DNA of 64,000 nt from Epithemia pelagica. Its lineage: Eukaryota > Bacillariophyta > Bacillariophyceae > Surirellales > Surirellaceae. Positions 39,410-49,216 of this stretch are shown here, piece by piece. Every line of letters starts with the position of its first letter. Within the stretch, counting starts at the first letter, position 1. The notes under the pieces are model-generated. The model saw only the letters and a list, made by a program, of their open reading frames with translations, was not told the DNA's origin and did no database searches. Made by a program: the position numbers and the translations under genes. The stretch lies in assembly GCA_946965045.2 (NCBI GenBank), contig OX337235.1:3109928-3173927 (forward strand), given 5' to 3'.

Positions 39410-39470
39410 AAGTTTATCCGAAAGTCTGTCATGAAAGTCTGTCATGAAAGTCTGTCATTTCACTCCCCTC
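39410..39470 (-). repeat. Right terminal inverted repeat of the Mutator-like element
   Basis: The complement of the left end with one additional 13-bp subunit. The outermost bases are less conserved than the GAAATGACAG core. Confidence 0.8.
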
Positions 39471-39493
39471 GATTTACAAAGATATCTTTTGGG

Positions 39494-40237
39494 CAAGGAT
39501 GTAAGTGCTGACAAGTCAGTTTTTTTTACGTCTGACGAATTGACCGAAAGCGTCACAAGTCACGTCAGCCTATTGGGCCGTGACTAATTTGGTGACCAAT
39601 TTAAGAAAATTCTTCCCGGGCTTCGTTGGTGCAATTCCATGCGACGAGAAACGTACAAAAATGAGAAAAAACAAGAAGCATGGAGGTAGACGATGAACCA
39701 CAACCACCTGTGTCATCCGGGGATGAAGACAAGGATTACGACCCTGAAGGTGAAGGTGACTCTTCTGACGATCTGTGGCAGGGGCATCAACACAACAGGG
39801 AAAAGACAATGACAACGAAGATTTTCCGGAAAAGCGGAGAGAAAACCTAGAGCCCTTGCCAACAGTAAATGACAAGAATTATCCTCAAGAGGATCGACGG
39901 TACTTTGGCCGCAAGCACTACGTCCGCCATGACAAGTACCCTCTGTCTAGCTTTGTCTGTGTGCAGGAGGAAGAGGTGGACGTCGACCCACTCCCGAGTC
40001 TCCCGACTATTATGGGAGTGTTCAAGTACCATAAGGAGATGGAGAGTCAACATCAGATCTAGAGATCACTCTTCATTAGATGTAAGCATCCGTAGCTTAG
40101 TAAATGTGTGCGTTATTGCGGAGTACCTAATGCGTCACCCATTTGACTAATTGGATTAAAAGAAGTCACCCTTTGGTCAAAATCTGGTCACGTCAAGTCA
40201 GTAAGGGGGTCCGTGACGTGACCTACTTACATCCTTG
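39494..40237. mobile_element. MITE-like DNA element, 7-bp target duplication
   Basis: A 744-bp element with 13-bp terminal inverted repeats (CAAGGATGTAAGT and ACTTACATCCTTG), flanked by TTTTGGG on both sides (39487-39493 and 40238-40244). Subterminal parts are rich in TCACGTCA/TGACGTGA on both strands. The interior could encode two short out-of-frame peptides (from ATG 39680, DDEPQPPVSSGDEDKDYD; and 39775-40062, ending FKYHKEMESQHQI), probably a remnant of an N-terminal coding region. No transposase core is seen. Superfamily is uncertain. Confidence 0.75.
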
Positions 40238-40244
40238 TTTTGGG

Positions 40245-41475
40245 GGCTGATCTTTTTCTATTTTTTTCTTTGTCTACCGTCGTGTGTCGTGTTGTTCGAC
40301 GACAGGCAAAGGCAAAGTGCTTCCAAAGTGCCGTCTGACCTAAACACACCTCCAGCGCGACGGATGCGAATCTATGGCCGTTTTACAATAGCGAGTCATT
40401 GTTGTCTATGAAAGAGAAACTCTCGAGTTTTCACTCCACTTCAAATTTTTTGGGTGTCGAAGGACAAAGATTCAATGAGGTGGAAAGACTCAATGGTAGT
40501 CTACTCTCTTAATGGAATGTATCCGAATTTCAGTCCCGAACAGGACAGTCTATCCAGTACCGCATACCCTGGCTTCGTACTCTGCTCCAGATAGAATCTT
40601 TGAGAAGACACCGCAAAAGCGTTCTGATCCATTTTATGCGACCGGAAAAGTAGTCGCGCAAAAATGAGAATCAGTCGCTTTTAAGGAGCTTCAGCGACCA
40701 GCACCGTAGAAGGGCTTTTGTAAACTCTCTTCAACCACACATAACCACGTAGTGCGCAAGCAGCTTATACCTAGTCTACTCGTACAACATGAGACAAAAC
40801 CAAAGGATCATGCATGAACAAAAGGAAAGATTGCAGCAGTGATGAGTAAGAAGAAAGAAAAGGAGACAACAAGATTAGAAATAAGCAGCAGTAGTGAGAA
40901 GTTAGAAGTGATTCAGCCCAGCATGATCCGTCCATGGTTCTTACCTCACGTCATGGTCAAGCATTTGCCAGGGTTTTGGATTTTGTGACAGACGAGAGCG
41001 AGAGGGTTGTCCAAATTTATGAGCATTCGTCTCAAACAAGGACGCAAGCCGGCCTTGATGTAACGGTGTTGGCAATTAGAGATACTTAGAGCTACCTGAA
41101 GCAGTGGCGGGCGACATTGAAAACAGGATAGGGTTGGGGATTTGTCTGGCCGCCTCACCAATATGGAGGGGAAATAATGGCGAATAAGAACGATCAATCG
41201 GACCACGCCGAATTGCCATGACCCCGTTCCATTCGATCGACCTCTCCAAGATATCGAAGGAAAGGTTCCTTGAACCAACATCCCTCCCAGGAAGTCGCAG
41301 TCGGTCCAATTTGGCAGGATTGACCACAGACAACGACAGATTGTTCCTTGTGTGTGATCTCACAAAATAACAACGCAACAAAACCAACCAACAACAAATA
41401 CAGACTTTTGGACGAGCAGTACAGAAACACATCGCTCCTCGTCAAACAATACAAAATCACATCAACGAATCCATA
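40245..41475. other. Intergenic; promoter region of the hydroxylase gene
   Basis: No gene recognised. Open minus-strand frames around 40946-41490 have no homology I can see and lie in the presumed promoter and 5' UTR of the gene at 41476. Confidence 0.4.
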
Positions 41476-42498
41476 ATGTCCACATTTCAACCAGTACTGT
41501 CAGGGTCGTCACCTTTGCTTACGACAAGGGCTTTGCCACTACTGCACCTCCCAGCAGAGTGGATTGCCGGATGGTTTCCGTCTCGAGAACTTGCTCAAGA
41601 TTGGTCGTCCCTGCTGTCGGTCTTTGTTCCTAAATTGCAACCTCTGCCCACTTGGGACCTGCAAGACGGTATCTTTCGGGCGTGGTGGTTTGATCCCTTG
41701 GTCGCCACCGTGGCCTTTGCAGTTCTCATCAATTGGTATTGGTGGCACGAACGTCGATTGGGTTTGAGCAATGTCAAGCAACTGAAATTGGGAGTGTTGA
41801 ATGCACTGAGTCAACCGGCACAAGCTACCTTTGGGTATTGGGTCGGAATTTATCTCTGGCGCATAATTGTGCCACCGGCTGGACCCGTTCTACCCGATGG
41901 TGTGCCCCGATTCGACAGTGTCACCAATTTGGTGGCCGACCTCTTGTACTTGGCCTTGGAAGTCGGGAGTGGCATTGTCTTGTACGATGCCATTTTCTTT
42001 GTCTTGCATTGGAGTATGCACGAAATTCCCGCCCTGCGCAAATTTCATTACGAACATCACAATGCAAGCAAGGGGACGTTGGAAAGTCGCGACGTTTTGC
42101 GACATTCCATGGTCGATGCCAGTTTGCAAGTCTTGGTCAACATTTTGGTCCAACGCCATACCGTTTGGGGCCTCGTCAAGAGTCGCTTGGCTCGGGCCAT
42201 CCATAACGTGTTGGTCATTTGGATGTTGACCGAATCCCATACGGCGGCACCCACACCCTATATTTGGAGACGGTGGTGTGTCGGTGTCCGCGATCATCGC
42301 ATTCATCATTTGGGCCAACATCATGCTGCGGCAGAAACGTTGTCGTCCCTGCGACCCTTGTTTTCGGAACTCAACAACCAGGAATCGTTGGACTTTTATG
42401 GTCGCAATCATCGCTATCAACAATTTTTTGGCTACTTGGATGATTTGCGAGCCTTGGTCGCCTCGTTGCAAGTTCGATACAAGTTGCACAACCAATAA
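41476..42498 (+). CDS. Fatty acid hydroxylase / sterol desaturase superfamily protein
   Basis: 340 residues from ATG 41476, no intron. The di-iron histidine motifs are clear: HWSMH near residue 178, then KFHYEHHNAS near 190, and VRDHRIHHLGQHHAA near 272. Several hydrophobic segments precede and separate them (PLVATVAFAVLINWYWW, TFGYWVGIYLWRIIV, LYDAIFFVL), consistent with an ER integral membrane oxidase. Family members hydroxylate or desaturate sterols, fatty acids, sphingolipids or alkanes using O2. The N-terminal half is longer than in minimal members. Substrate cannot be told from sequence. The terminal segment QFFGYLDDLRALVASLQVRY may be amphipathic. Confidence 0.85.
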   Translation: MSTFQPVLSGSSPLLTTRALPLLHLPAEWIAGWFPSRELAQDWSSLLSVFVPKLQPLPTWDLQDGIFRAWWFDPLVATVAFAVLINWYWWHERRLGLSNVKQLKLGVLNALSQPAQATFGYWVGIYLWRIIVPPAGPVLPDGVPRFDSVTNLVADLLYLALEVGSGIVLYDAIFFVLHWSMHEIPALRKFHYEHHNASKGTLESRDVLRHSMVDASLQVLVNILVQRHTVWGLVKSRLARAIHNVLVIWMLTESHTAAPTPYIWRRWCVGVRDHRIHHLGQHHAAAETLSSLRPLFSELNNQESLDFYGRNHRYQQFFGYLDDLRALVASLQVRYKLHNQ

Positions 42499-42975
42499 AA
42501 CGTTTCTGGGGAAGCGCTTGTCTACTAGAGCGGACTGCCAATAGCACGACGCCAATGGATATACCTGGACGGTCCCGTCGAGCGGTCCGTAACATATGAG
42601 GATGCACACAAAACGGGAGGAAAGGAGCTATAACGCTTGTAGAATAGATATGGAAATAGTTGAAAGCCATGGTTTAGTTAGTTATCGTTGTGCTGATAGA
42701 GAACTTGAGGCCCACTCAAGGTCGTTGAATGCAACTGGAGGCCCGAGACAAAATGACACGACGCTTCGATATATCCGAAATCGTACCCAACGAAAAATCA
42801 CATAGAATGGGGCCATAGTGCATCGTAACAAAGTTTTTGGCTTCCCCCAATTTCGATAACCCATTGGTCCCGATAGACACCGGTTCGTCTCACGTTTTCT
42901 CGTCGATTCTTCTGGCATTGTCCACCTCTCGTCTCTCTCGCTGTCGTCGGTTTGTTGCTCCACACTCTCAAAGAG
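42499..42975. other. Intergenic; promoter of the sulfotransferase-like gene
   Basis: No gene seen. A pyrimidine-rich stretch with CTCTCG repeats around 42920-42945 lies just upstream of the next ATG. Confidence 0.4.
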
Positions 42976-43956
42976 ATGCGCTCTATACGAACAGGCCCTT
43001 TGTTTCTGCTCTTTATTGGCAATCTCTTAATGTCGTTGATATTCACTTTGGGTCCCATGCTGTCCATCACGGTCGATGGTCCAAACAGTATGGAAGAAGC
43101 ACTCCGCAAACCTGTACACAACGACTGTCAGTCCTCAACGACGAAACCACAAGTGTCTTCCTTTTCACCATTCCCCTCAAAAGTCTATGGTCATTTGCAT
43201 TATGCCAAGACTGCAGGAACGACCATCAACGGTGTGTTGGCGGCCAAATACGAACGTGTATGTGGGACCAAGGGCTACAGTTACGACGCCTACCAATTTA
43301 ACAAGCGGGTCGAACGTCGACTCAGGAAATTTAATGTCAGCAGTTTGTCCGAGGAAAAAGCCGGAGGCAATGACCTGGTGAACAAATCCTTTCCGGACTG
43401 GAATCGAGGACGGGTCCCCCAACGCATAATGGACGAAATTGGCTATGAGAACTGCGACTATGTCAGTTTTGAAAACCCCTCCATGGTATGGAATCGAATG
43501 AATGAGACGTGGAACTTTGAACTTCATGTTCCCTGTCGAGATCCCGTGGCCCATTTACGGTCGCAATGCAACCACAAGGGTCGAACCTTTAATTGTCAGG
43601 CATCCAATCTAGTGCAGGAGGCAAAAAAGTGTTTTGTGGCAGCCGATCGATTTCATCCCTGGTTACCCGATCAGCATCAGCCTCACTTACGGAACCATTC
43701 CATCAAATGCTTCAATCCCATTCCCGTACAACCCTACTTGGACTATATGGGAGAACGGTTGCAACATAAACGGGCTCCGGCAACCTACATACATCGTTCG
43801 ACCAACAAGGTTCATGCCAACGAAACGCAGTGTCTCAACGATCCCGTCGTGGCGGACCGGGTTCGAACACTCTTGATTGAGAAAATTCCATACTTTGAAT
43901 GGTGCCACCAATGCATGGATGATCCAGACCAAAATTTGTTGTTTTCCCCATCCTAA
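42976..43956 (+). CDS. Golgi-type sulfotransferase-like protein
   Basis: 326 residues from ATG 42976; the reading frame extends further upstream but has no earlier ATG. A signal anchor (TGPLFLLFIGNLLMSLIFTLG, about 6-26) gives type II topology. YGHLHYAKTAGTTINGVLA near 70 matches the 5'-phosphosulfate-binding motif of PAPS-dependent sulfotransferases (HxxKTAGT). VPCRDPVAHLRSQCN near 190 matches the 3'-phosphate-binding motif (RDP followed by Ser at spacing). Several Asn-X-Ser/Thr sites and paired cysteines fit a lumenal domain. Expected reaction: transfer of sulfate from PAPS to a glycan or other acceptor in the Golgi. The acceptor is unknown. Confidence 0.7.
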   Translation: MRSIRTGPLFLLFIGNLLMSLIFTLGPMLSITVDGPNSMEEALRKPVHNDCQSSTTKPQVSSFSPFPSKVYGHLHYAKTAGTTINGVLAAKYERVCGTKGYSYDAYQFNKRVERRLRKFNVSSLSEEKAGGNDLVNKSFPDWNRGRVPQRIMDEIGYENCDYVSFENPSMVWNRMNETWNFELHVPCRDPVAHLRSQCNHKGRTFNCQASNLVQEAKKCFVAADRFHPWLPDQHQPHLRNHSIKCFNPIPVQPYLDYMGERLQHKRAPATYIHRSTNKVHANETQCLNDPVVADRVRTLLIEKIPYFEWCHQCMDDPDQNLLFSPS

Positions 43957-44380
43957 ACAGCACCAAGAGAGAAACAAGAACTGTTGGTAGACCGTCGAAG
44001 GTGTACTACAATCCAGAACGATTGGGGGTTTAACCTCAGCTCTAGGGCTAGCCTCAGCGGCTTTTTGACAAAGGGCTGGTAGATAACAAGACCCTCATCA
44101 GGTCGTGAGACACTCAGGGCACCGATCGGAGCTGTACAGGCCAGGAAGCATACGTCCGCCGATCTGTTCTTTCGGTGTGCGTGAAACGGGACGTCGATTT
44201 GGTACAAGAGCATGAGCTTAGAAGGATCAAACATTGTGGTTGGTGCTATATGTTCTTATATTCCTTTACTCGACAAATTGTCCTTCGAGATGGTGAGGGA
44301 TGAGAATCGGACTGACTTCCAGTATCTGTTCTTCGGTTCAGTTGTCGTTAATGTTGTCCCCTTCTTCGCTACGTTTTCTC
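43957..44380. other. Intergenic between convergent genes
   Basis: No gene seen. It should hold the two 3' UTRs of the sulfotransferase-like gene and hydrolase A. Confidence 0.4.
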
Positions 44381-45904
44381 TTACTTCAACACACTTTCAT
44401 AGTACTCAATAGCTTTCTCACTCCATTGATAGTTGTGTCCCAATGGATCCCTGCAATTGTACTCGGCACAATTTTCAAACAATACCTTGTCTTTCAAACC
44501 CTCATGAATTTGCCCCTGCCGATCGCCATTGGCTCCGAGAGCGCTCGTGGGTGGATTTTCCGAAATAACGGGACGTTGCGTGCCCCACACTGTGCGGGCC
44601 ACCGCACGCGATGCCCTTCGGACACGGCGACCGATGCGAGATCGTCGTCTGAGGCGACGAAACAATTTTTTGAATACCCCGCCGAGCTTGCGTAGTCCCT
44701 TTTTGGGTGGATGAGGTGGCTCTTCCACGCCATTATTATCATCATCATCGTCGTCATCTCCTAAAAGAAACAGATGGAGTCGAGCCCCAACGTTGCGCCT
44801 GAACCGATTGAGTTTGCGCAAATTCTTGTGAGCCAATCGTCGAAAAAACAAGGCCGTGTCGTCCGGTCTCCACAAGACATGAACCTTGCTATGCGCCATG
44901 GCGGCAACGTCCTTTCCTGGATTTGCCAGAGCATCAAAATTCGTGCCAGGATGGTTCAGATTCCGCAAACGGTTAATCTTGGCTCGAAAGTATCTTGGAA
45001 TCGATTCGAGCATGGATGGTTGGTAGTCGTTAATGGCCGTGTCAAAAATGTCTTCGCGTACATCGGGTGCGACCATGAAAATGTGTTTAAAGGGAGCAAA
45101 AATGTCTCGATGAGACTGACCAAAGCCTTGTAACACATAGTTTCCCATGCTATGACACATGAGACACTTGGTGGGACCAAAGCGCATAAAGATGGTGAAT
45201 AAATTCATGAGCCGTCCAAAGGATTGAGCAAAGAGTTCCGACGCGTCGGGGGCCGAATTTTTGCGATCATCCATATAGGCCAGTGGAAATTGTGTCGTAT
45301 CCCAAATAACAGGAATAACATTGTACTTTCGATCCGCTCGGGCATTGTATTCAGCAGCCTTTTCCAGGACCTTTTCTGGAGGAGTTGAGAAGCCGTGAAT
45401 GTACAGCAAGAAGGGACGACTGACTTTGAGGCTCACAAAGAGTCGGGGGATGCGAACCAGACCTTGCAAAAATTTGGTCATACTCGAAAAATTATCGCCA
45501 GAAAACAACACTTGGCCTTGAAATTCGGGTGGGGAGAATAGGCCCTTTTATTTGGTGGTTTCTGTGAATTCCAGAATAGAGGGATAGCCCAAACTTTTGG
45601 AGTTGCGAGAAAAGGTGACCACATTGGAGGCATGACGTTCGCCAACGCCCACCACGACATACGGCAAATACCTGTTCTGGTCGGTAATGTAGTCATCGGC
45701 TCTCTCCAACAAATTGAAAGCATTTCCGACAATGCCCACCAACATCATGAAAACAATCGAAGCGGGGATCAAGCCAATCAAGAACAGACTCCACCATGCC
45801 AGACGACGACACAGATTTTGAGTAATTGTAGACGTCGACCTGTGCATGGTCGTTTGGCCTCCTTGGCCCAATTTACTGCTTCCATTTCTCTGTATGGGGC
45901 CCAT
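44381..45904 (-). pseudogene. Alpha/beta hydrolase (DUF900-like), copy A, in-frame stop
   Basis: One frame runs from ATG 45902-45904 to the end at 44381, about 507 codons, but is cut by a single TAA at 45548-45550. Before it: a membrane helix (RRLAWWSLFLIGLIPASIVFMMLVG-like segment) and ERADDYITDQNRYLPYVVVGVGERHASNVVTFSR. After it: FLLYIHGFSTPPEKVLEKAAEY (oxyanion loop), MCHSMGNYVLQGFG (nucleophile Ser), FMVAPDVRED, then a Lys/Arg-rich C-terminal region and HNYQWSEKAIEYYESVL. The same two halves are joined in copy B, so the stop is a lesion, a readthrough site or an error. If translation restarts after the stop, the catalytic domain alone could be made. Substrate unknown. Confidence 0.7.
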
Positions 45905-46620
45905 TGTTTCCTTTGTCGTTTTTATAGTCAGTGCCGTTTCATTGTGTGTCTGTCACAGTCGTCTTCTTCGTTTGCTGCTAATCACGATTTTCCTCGGCAT
46001 CTTGAAAAAGATCTTTGGGTCTTGTTCCGAGTGGTGTGTGGTCAGTGATATAAAAAATGAGACGTTGCCCAGTTCCGAATGCTGTGGTCAGTGTTTCTAC
46101 CCCATCCAACATCTCGGTCGTGGTAGCATGGGTAGTAACTTGATGATATCAGCTGCGAAAGCAAATTTCAGGTTTTAATGTAATCATAGGATGTGTACTG
46201 AAATCCATAATATACTCCTACGACAAATCTACTGGACTCACCAGGGTCCATTCTATCGACGCTGTTGATGTTCTCCATATCCCCTGCATGTTCAGAGTTT
46301 AGATGAAAAGACTCCCTCAGCTTCATCATCATCCATAGATAGTCGATACTTCATCGGGGTTCAGATGTTAGGTTGTTAGTTGCCAGAAAGGGGGGCTTTG
46401 GGCTCTTTGCGCAACATAGCGCCAATGAAAATTACTCTTTGCATATTTCATAGAAGCATTTTTCAAAGAAATTGAAATCGTGACGCAATGCGGTGGTTGT
46501 TTTTGTCTTGTGTGGCAAGAAAATGAGTCAATATATGTCATTTTTTGCCCCATTACGTTTCATCGAGACATTGAATTCCCAGAGTATGTCTTTCCTCAAC
46601 ATCTTTCTCCTTTGTAATTC
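45905..46620. other. Intergenic between tandem hydrolase copies
   Basis: No gene seen. It contains the promoter of copy A and the 3' flank of copy B. It shows no obvious long repeat. Confidence 0.45.
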
Positions 46621-48178
46621 TTAGTCCAACACACTTTCATAGTACCGAATGGCCTCTTCACTCCATTGATAATTGTGTCGCAGAGGACAATGGTTGTTGT
46701 ACTCATCAAAGTTGAAAAAGACAATCTTGTGCTTTAAATCGTCGTGGATCCGATCCTGTCGATCTCCATTGGCACCCAAAGCCGTGGTGGGTGGATTTTC
46801 CAACAGGAATGGGGGTTGGACTTGCCATATGTTGCGAGCCCACCCTCGCAGGAATTTTCGGACCGGACGGCCCACACGGGATCGTTTTAACAGGTGACGC
46901 AAACCTTTGTTCAACCAAAAACCACCCTTTCGTTGACGTACTTCCTTCTCGAACATGGACAACATTGGATCCAGAATAATACTCTCTTCACCTTCATCGC
47001 GATGCAGAAAATGTCGGATACGAAGCAAGACGTTCCGCGTAGCTCGCTTGAATTTGCGCAAGAACTTGTGTGCGAATCGACGAAAGAGCAACGCCTTGTC
47101 CTTTTGACTCCACAAGACATGAACCTTGTATTGCGCCATGGAGGCAATGTTCTTGCCTGGATTGGCAAAGGCATCAAAATTCGTGTCCACAGTACTATTG
47201 GGATCGTAAGCTTTCCGTAAATGATTCATGCCGACTTGAAAATATTTTGGAATCAATTGTCGTACGGAGGGATTGTAATTGTTGGTTCCAACATCAAACA
47301 GATCTTCGCGCACATCGGGTGCGACCATGAAGATGTGATCAAAGGGGGCAAAAATGTCTCGATGGGATTGACCAAAACCTTGCAACACATAGTTACCCAT
47401 ACTATGACACATTAAACACTTGGTGGGACCAAATCGCATAAAGACGGTAAACAAATTCATGAGCCGTCCAAAGGATTGAGCAAAAAGTTCCGAGGCGAGC
47501 GGAGCCAACGTTTTCCGATCGTCCAAATAAGCAGTGGGTTGTTGTGTCGTATCCCAAATCACGGGAATGACATTGTACGCTCGGTTCGGTCGAGCATTGT
47601 ATTGAGCAGCCTTTTCCAGGACCGTTTCGGGCGGAACTGTAAAGCCATGAATATACAACAAGAAGGGACGTCTGACGTTGAGGCCCACAAACAGACGGGG
47701 GATACGGGATAAACATTGCAAAAACTTGGCTACACTGGAAAAAATTATCTCCAGAAAACAGTACCTGGCCTTGAAATTGGGGATGGGGTAAAGACTTGGT
47801 TTTCTTGTGTGGTTGTTGCGGTAGAAGCGGTTGTGTGTACTCCAGAATAAAGGGATAGACAAAACTTTTGGAGGAGCGAGAAAAGGTGACAACATTCGAC
47901 TCGTGTCGTTCTCCCACTGCGACCACGACATAGGGTAAATACCAGTTCGGATCGGCATTCGCATCGGCTCGCTCCAACAAGTCCAAGGCATCGCCCACTG
48001 TTCCCACCACAATCATGGCAACAATCGAATAAACGGGAAACAAGCCAATTAACAAACTCCACCATACCACAAGAAGCAGTATCTTTGCCATTGGCATCCG
48101 ATTCGTGGTCCGAATTCTCGTGGTCGTTTGACTTCCAACAACCACTTGTGTGGAACCATTCCTCTGCACGACATCCAT
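46621..48178 (-). pseudogene. Alpha/beta hydrolase (DUF900-like), copy B, single-base frameshift
   Basis: A paralog of copy A in tandem, same strand. The N-terminal half starts at ATG 48176-48178 (MDVVQRNGSTQVVVG), has a membrane helix (ILLLVVWWSLLIGLFPVYSIV) and runs to QGQVLFSGDNF. There the T run (A39-A44 on the plus strand, 47739-47744) has six bases where copy A has five, and the frame shifts. The C-terminal half continues in the next frame (SSVAKFLQCLSRIPRLFVGL) with LLYIHGFTVPPETVLEKAAQY, MCHSMGNYVLQGFG and FMVAPDVREDLFD to the end at 46621. A homopolymer lesion is a common assembly error, so the gene may be intact. A Harbinger-like element lies 180 bases upstream of the ATG. Confidence 0.7.
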
Positions 48179-48179
48179 G

Positions 48180-48181
<2 letters not shown>

Positions 48182-48226
<45 letters not shown>
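48182..48226. repeat. (TC)n microsatellite in the 5' UTR of hydrolase copy B
   Basis: About 22 TC units immediately upstream of the ATG of copy B. Read through on the coding strand it gives alternating Arg-Glu codons; that extension lacks support as protein. Confidence 0.85.
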
Positions 48227-48228
<2 letters not shown>

Positions 48229-48543
48229 TTCTTTGTTGTTTCTGTTGTTGTGGTCGACCTTCTGAGCATCTTGAACATGCGTAGGAGTAGCCACTATGTT
48301 GGATGCTGGAAGGTACGGGAATGACGTAGATGACCAGGATGTACAGCCATGAAGCTGGGACACCCGGAAAATCTTCACACGCGACCAATCAAACAAAATT
48401 GTAGAAATTTCTTATTACAGTAGAACGATCTTAAGTAATCTTGGAGAAAATCTAACGGACACGCATGCATGGATTTGAAGTAATCTACTTAAGGATTTTG
48501 CGCGCACGCATAGCTCTACGAAAATTCACATCAGATGCGAATT

Positions 48544-48633
48544 TTCACATGAGATGTGAATTTTCACATGAGAGGTGCGATTTTTCACGTTAAGAATCGC
48601 ACCTCTCATGTGAAAATTCACATCTCATGTGAA
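48544..48633. repeat. Perfect 39-bp-arm hairpin inside the Harbinger-like element
   Basis: Arms at 48544-48582 and 48595-48633 are perfect inverted repeats around a 12-base loop (TTTCACGTTAAG). The arms contain the TTCACATG/CATGTGAA motif repeatedly. It may act as a transposase-binding or replication-pausing structure. Confidence 0.9.
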
Positions 48634-48693
48634 TTCACATCTTCTTCACATCCTCTTCACATCATCTTCACATCCTCTTCACATCGTCTAACA
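48634..48693 (+). repeat. TTCACATC(N)TC short tandem array, left copy
   Basis: About five units of TTCACATCNTC in a row, followed by a diverged unit. A related array in the same strand orientation lies at 53626-53685, so the two are direct rather than inverted copies. Confidence 0.85.
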
Positions 48694-49216
48694 TCATGTT
48701 CGAATGACCTTCTTGTCTTATAGATCGTGGAACAAGAAGCATAATCAATTGATGTTACTTCGTTTAGGCACTAGAGTAGATTTTCATCATCCCATCGTCT
48801 TGTCGTCTTCTTATCCTCTCGTCTTGTCGTCTTGTCGTCCTCTGCTCGTCTTGGCAGGCTCCTGGTGGTCGAACTTCTTGTGGGAGTAATGGGATCTTGC
48901 ACGCTGCGATGGCTCCTTCATTTTACAATGGACGCCATCGATGGAGATGACACACATGGGGATCGGTTCTTCTTCTTGGTTCACCATTTGATTGTTTGTG
49001 TGGTGGTCGATGAACAAAAGTAGAGGTGCGGCACTCGTTTCCGTGTGCACGCGCGTTTGGCAACAAACGAAAAAACACGATACAAGCCACGATTCTCAAT
49101 CTTGCTACAATAGACAAAGGAAATACAAAGATATAAACGATTCTCGTTATTCGTCTTATACGCACACTACTTTAGGCAGGTTGGAATAATAGCATCAACC
49201 GCAACAGAAATGGACC
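48694..49216. other. Non-coding interior of the Harbinger-like element
   Basis: No gene seen. Around 48910-48990 the bases ATGGACGCCATCGATGGAGATGACACACATGGGGATCGG resemble, on the complementary strand, the DRDDRP-SVDGVDCKI coding region of the transposase in this element (about 50340-50390), so this may be a small fragment of it. Confidence 0.45.

Larger units (their letters stand above)
36550..39470. mobile_element. Mutator-like foldback element, non-autonomous, 9-bp target duplication
   Basis: A 2,921-bp element bounded by GATTTACAA at 36541-36549 and 39471-39479, a 9-bp direct repeat typical of Mutator-like elements. The ends are inverted repeats of about 50-60 bp. They contain a 13-bp subunit (ATGACAGACTTTC) twice on the left and three times on the right, and continue into GGATAAACTTTCAA. 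A second, internal inverted pair is at about 36781-36820 and 38440-38480. The interior holds two related units (about 36.8-38.4 and 38.4-39.4 kb) of low-complexity CAACAACACTCGGCAAC-type sequence, sharing also GAGGCGGGTTGATT and CCTC.CCATGGTG blocks. I see no transposase. Open frames inside are low-complexity Asn/Gln/Thr/Arg and are not called as genes. Confidence 0.8.

Noticed and set aside
39680-40062. PiggyBac-type transposase remnant in the MITE-like element
   Set aside because: The acidic front is reminiscent, but there is no TTAA duplication and no DDD core, so the superfamily is left open.
48179-48388. N-terminal extension of hydrolase copy B through an Arg-Glu run
   Set aside because: It comes from the TC microsatellite and upstream DNA; copy A begins at the equivalent ATG without it.
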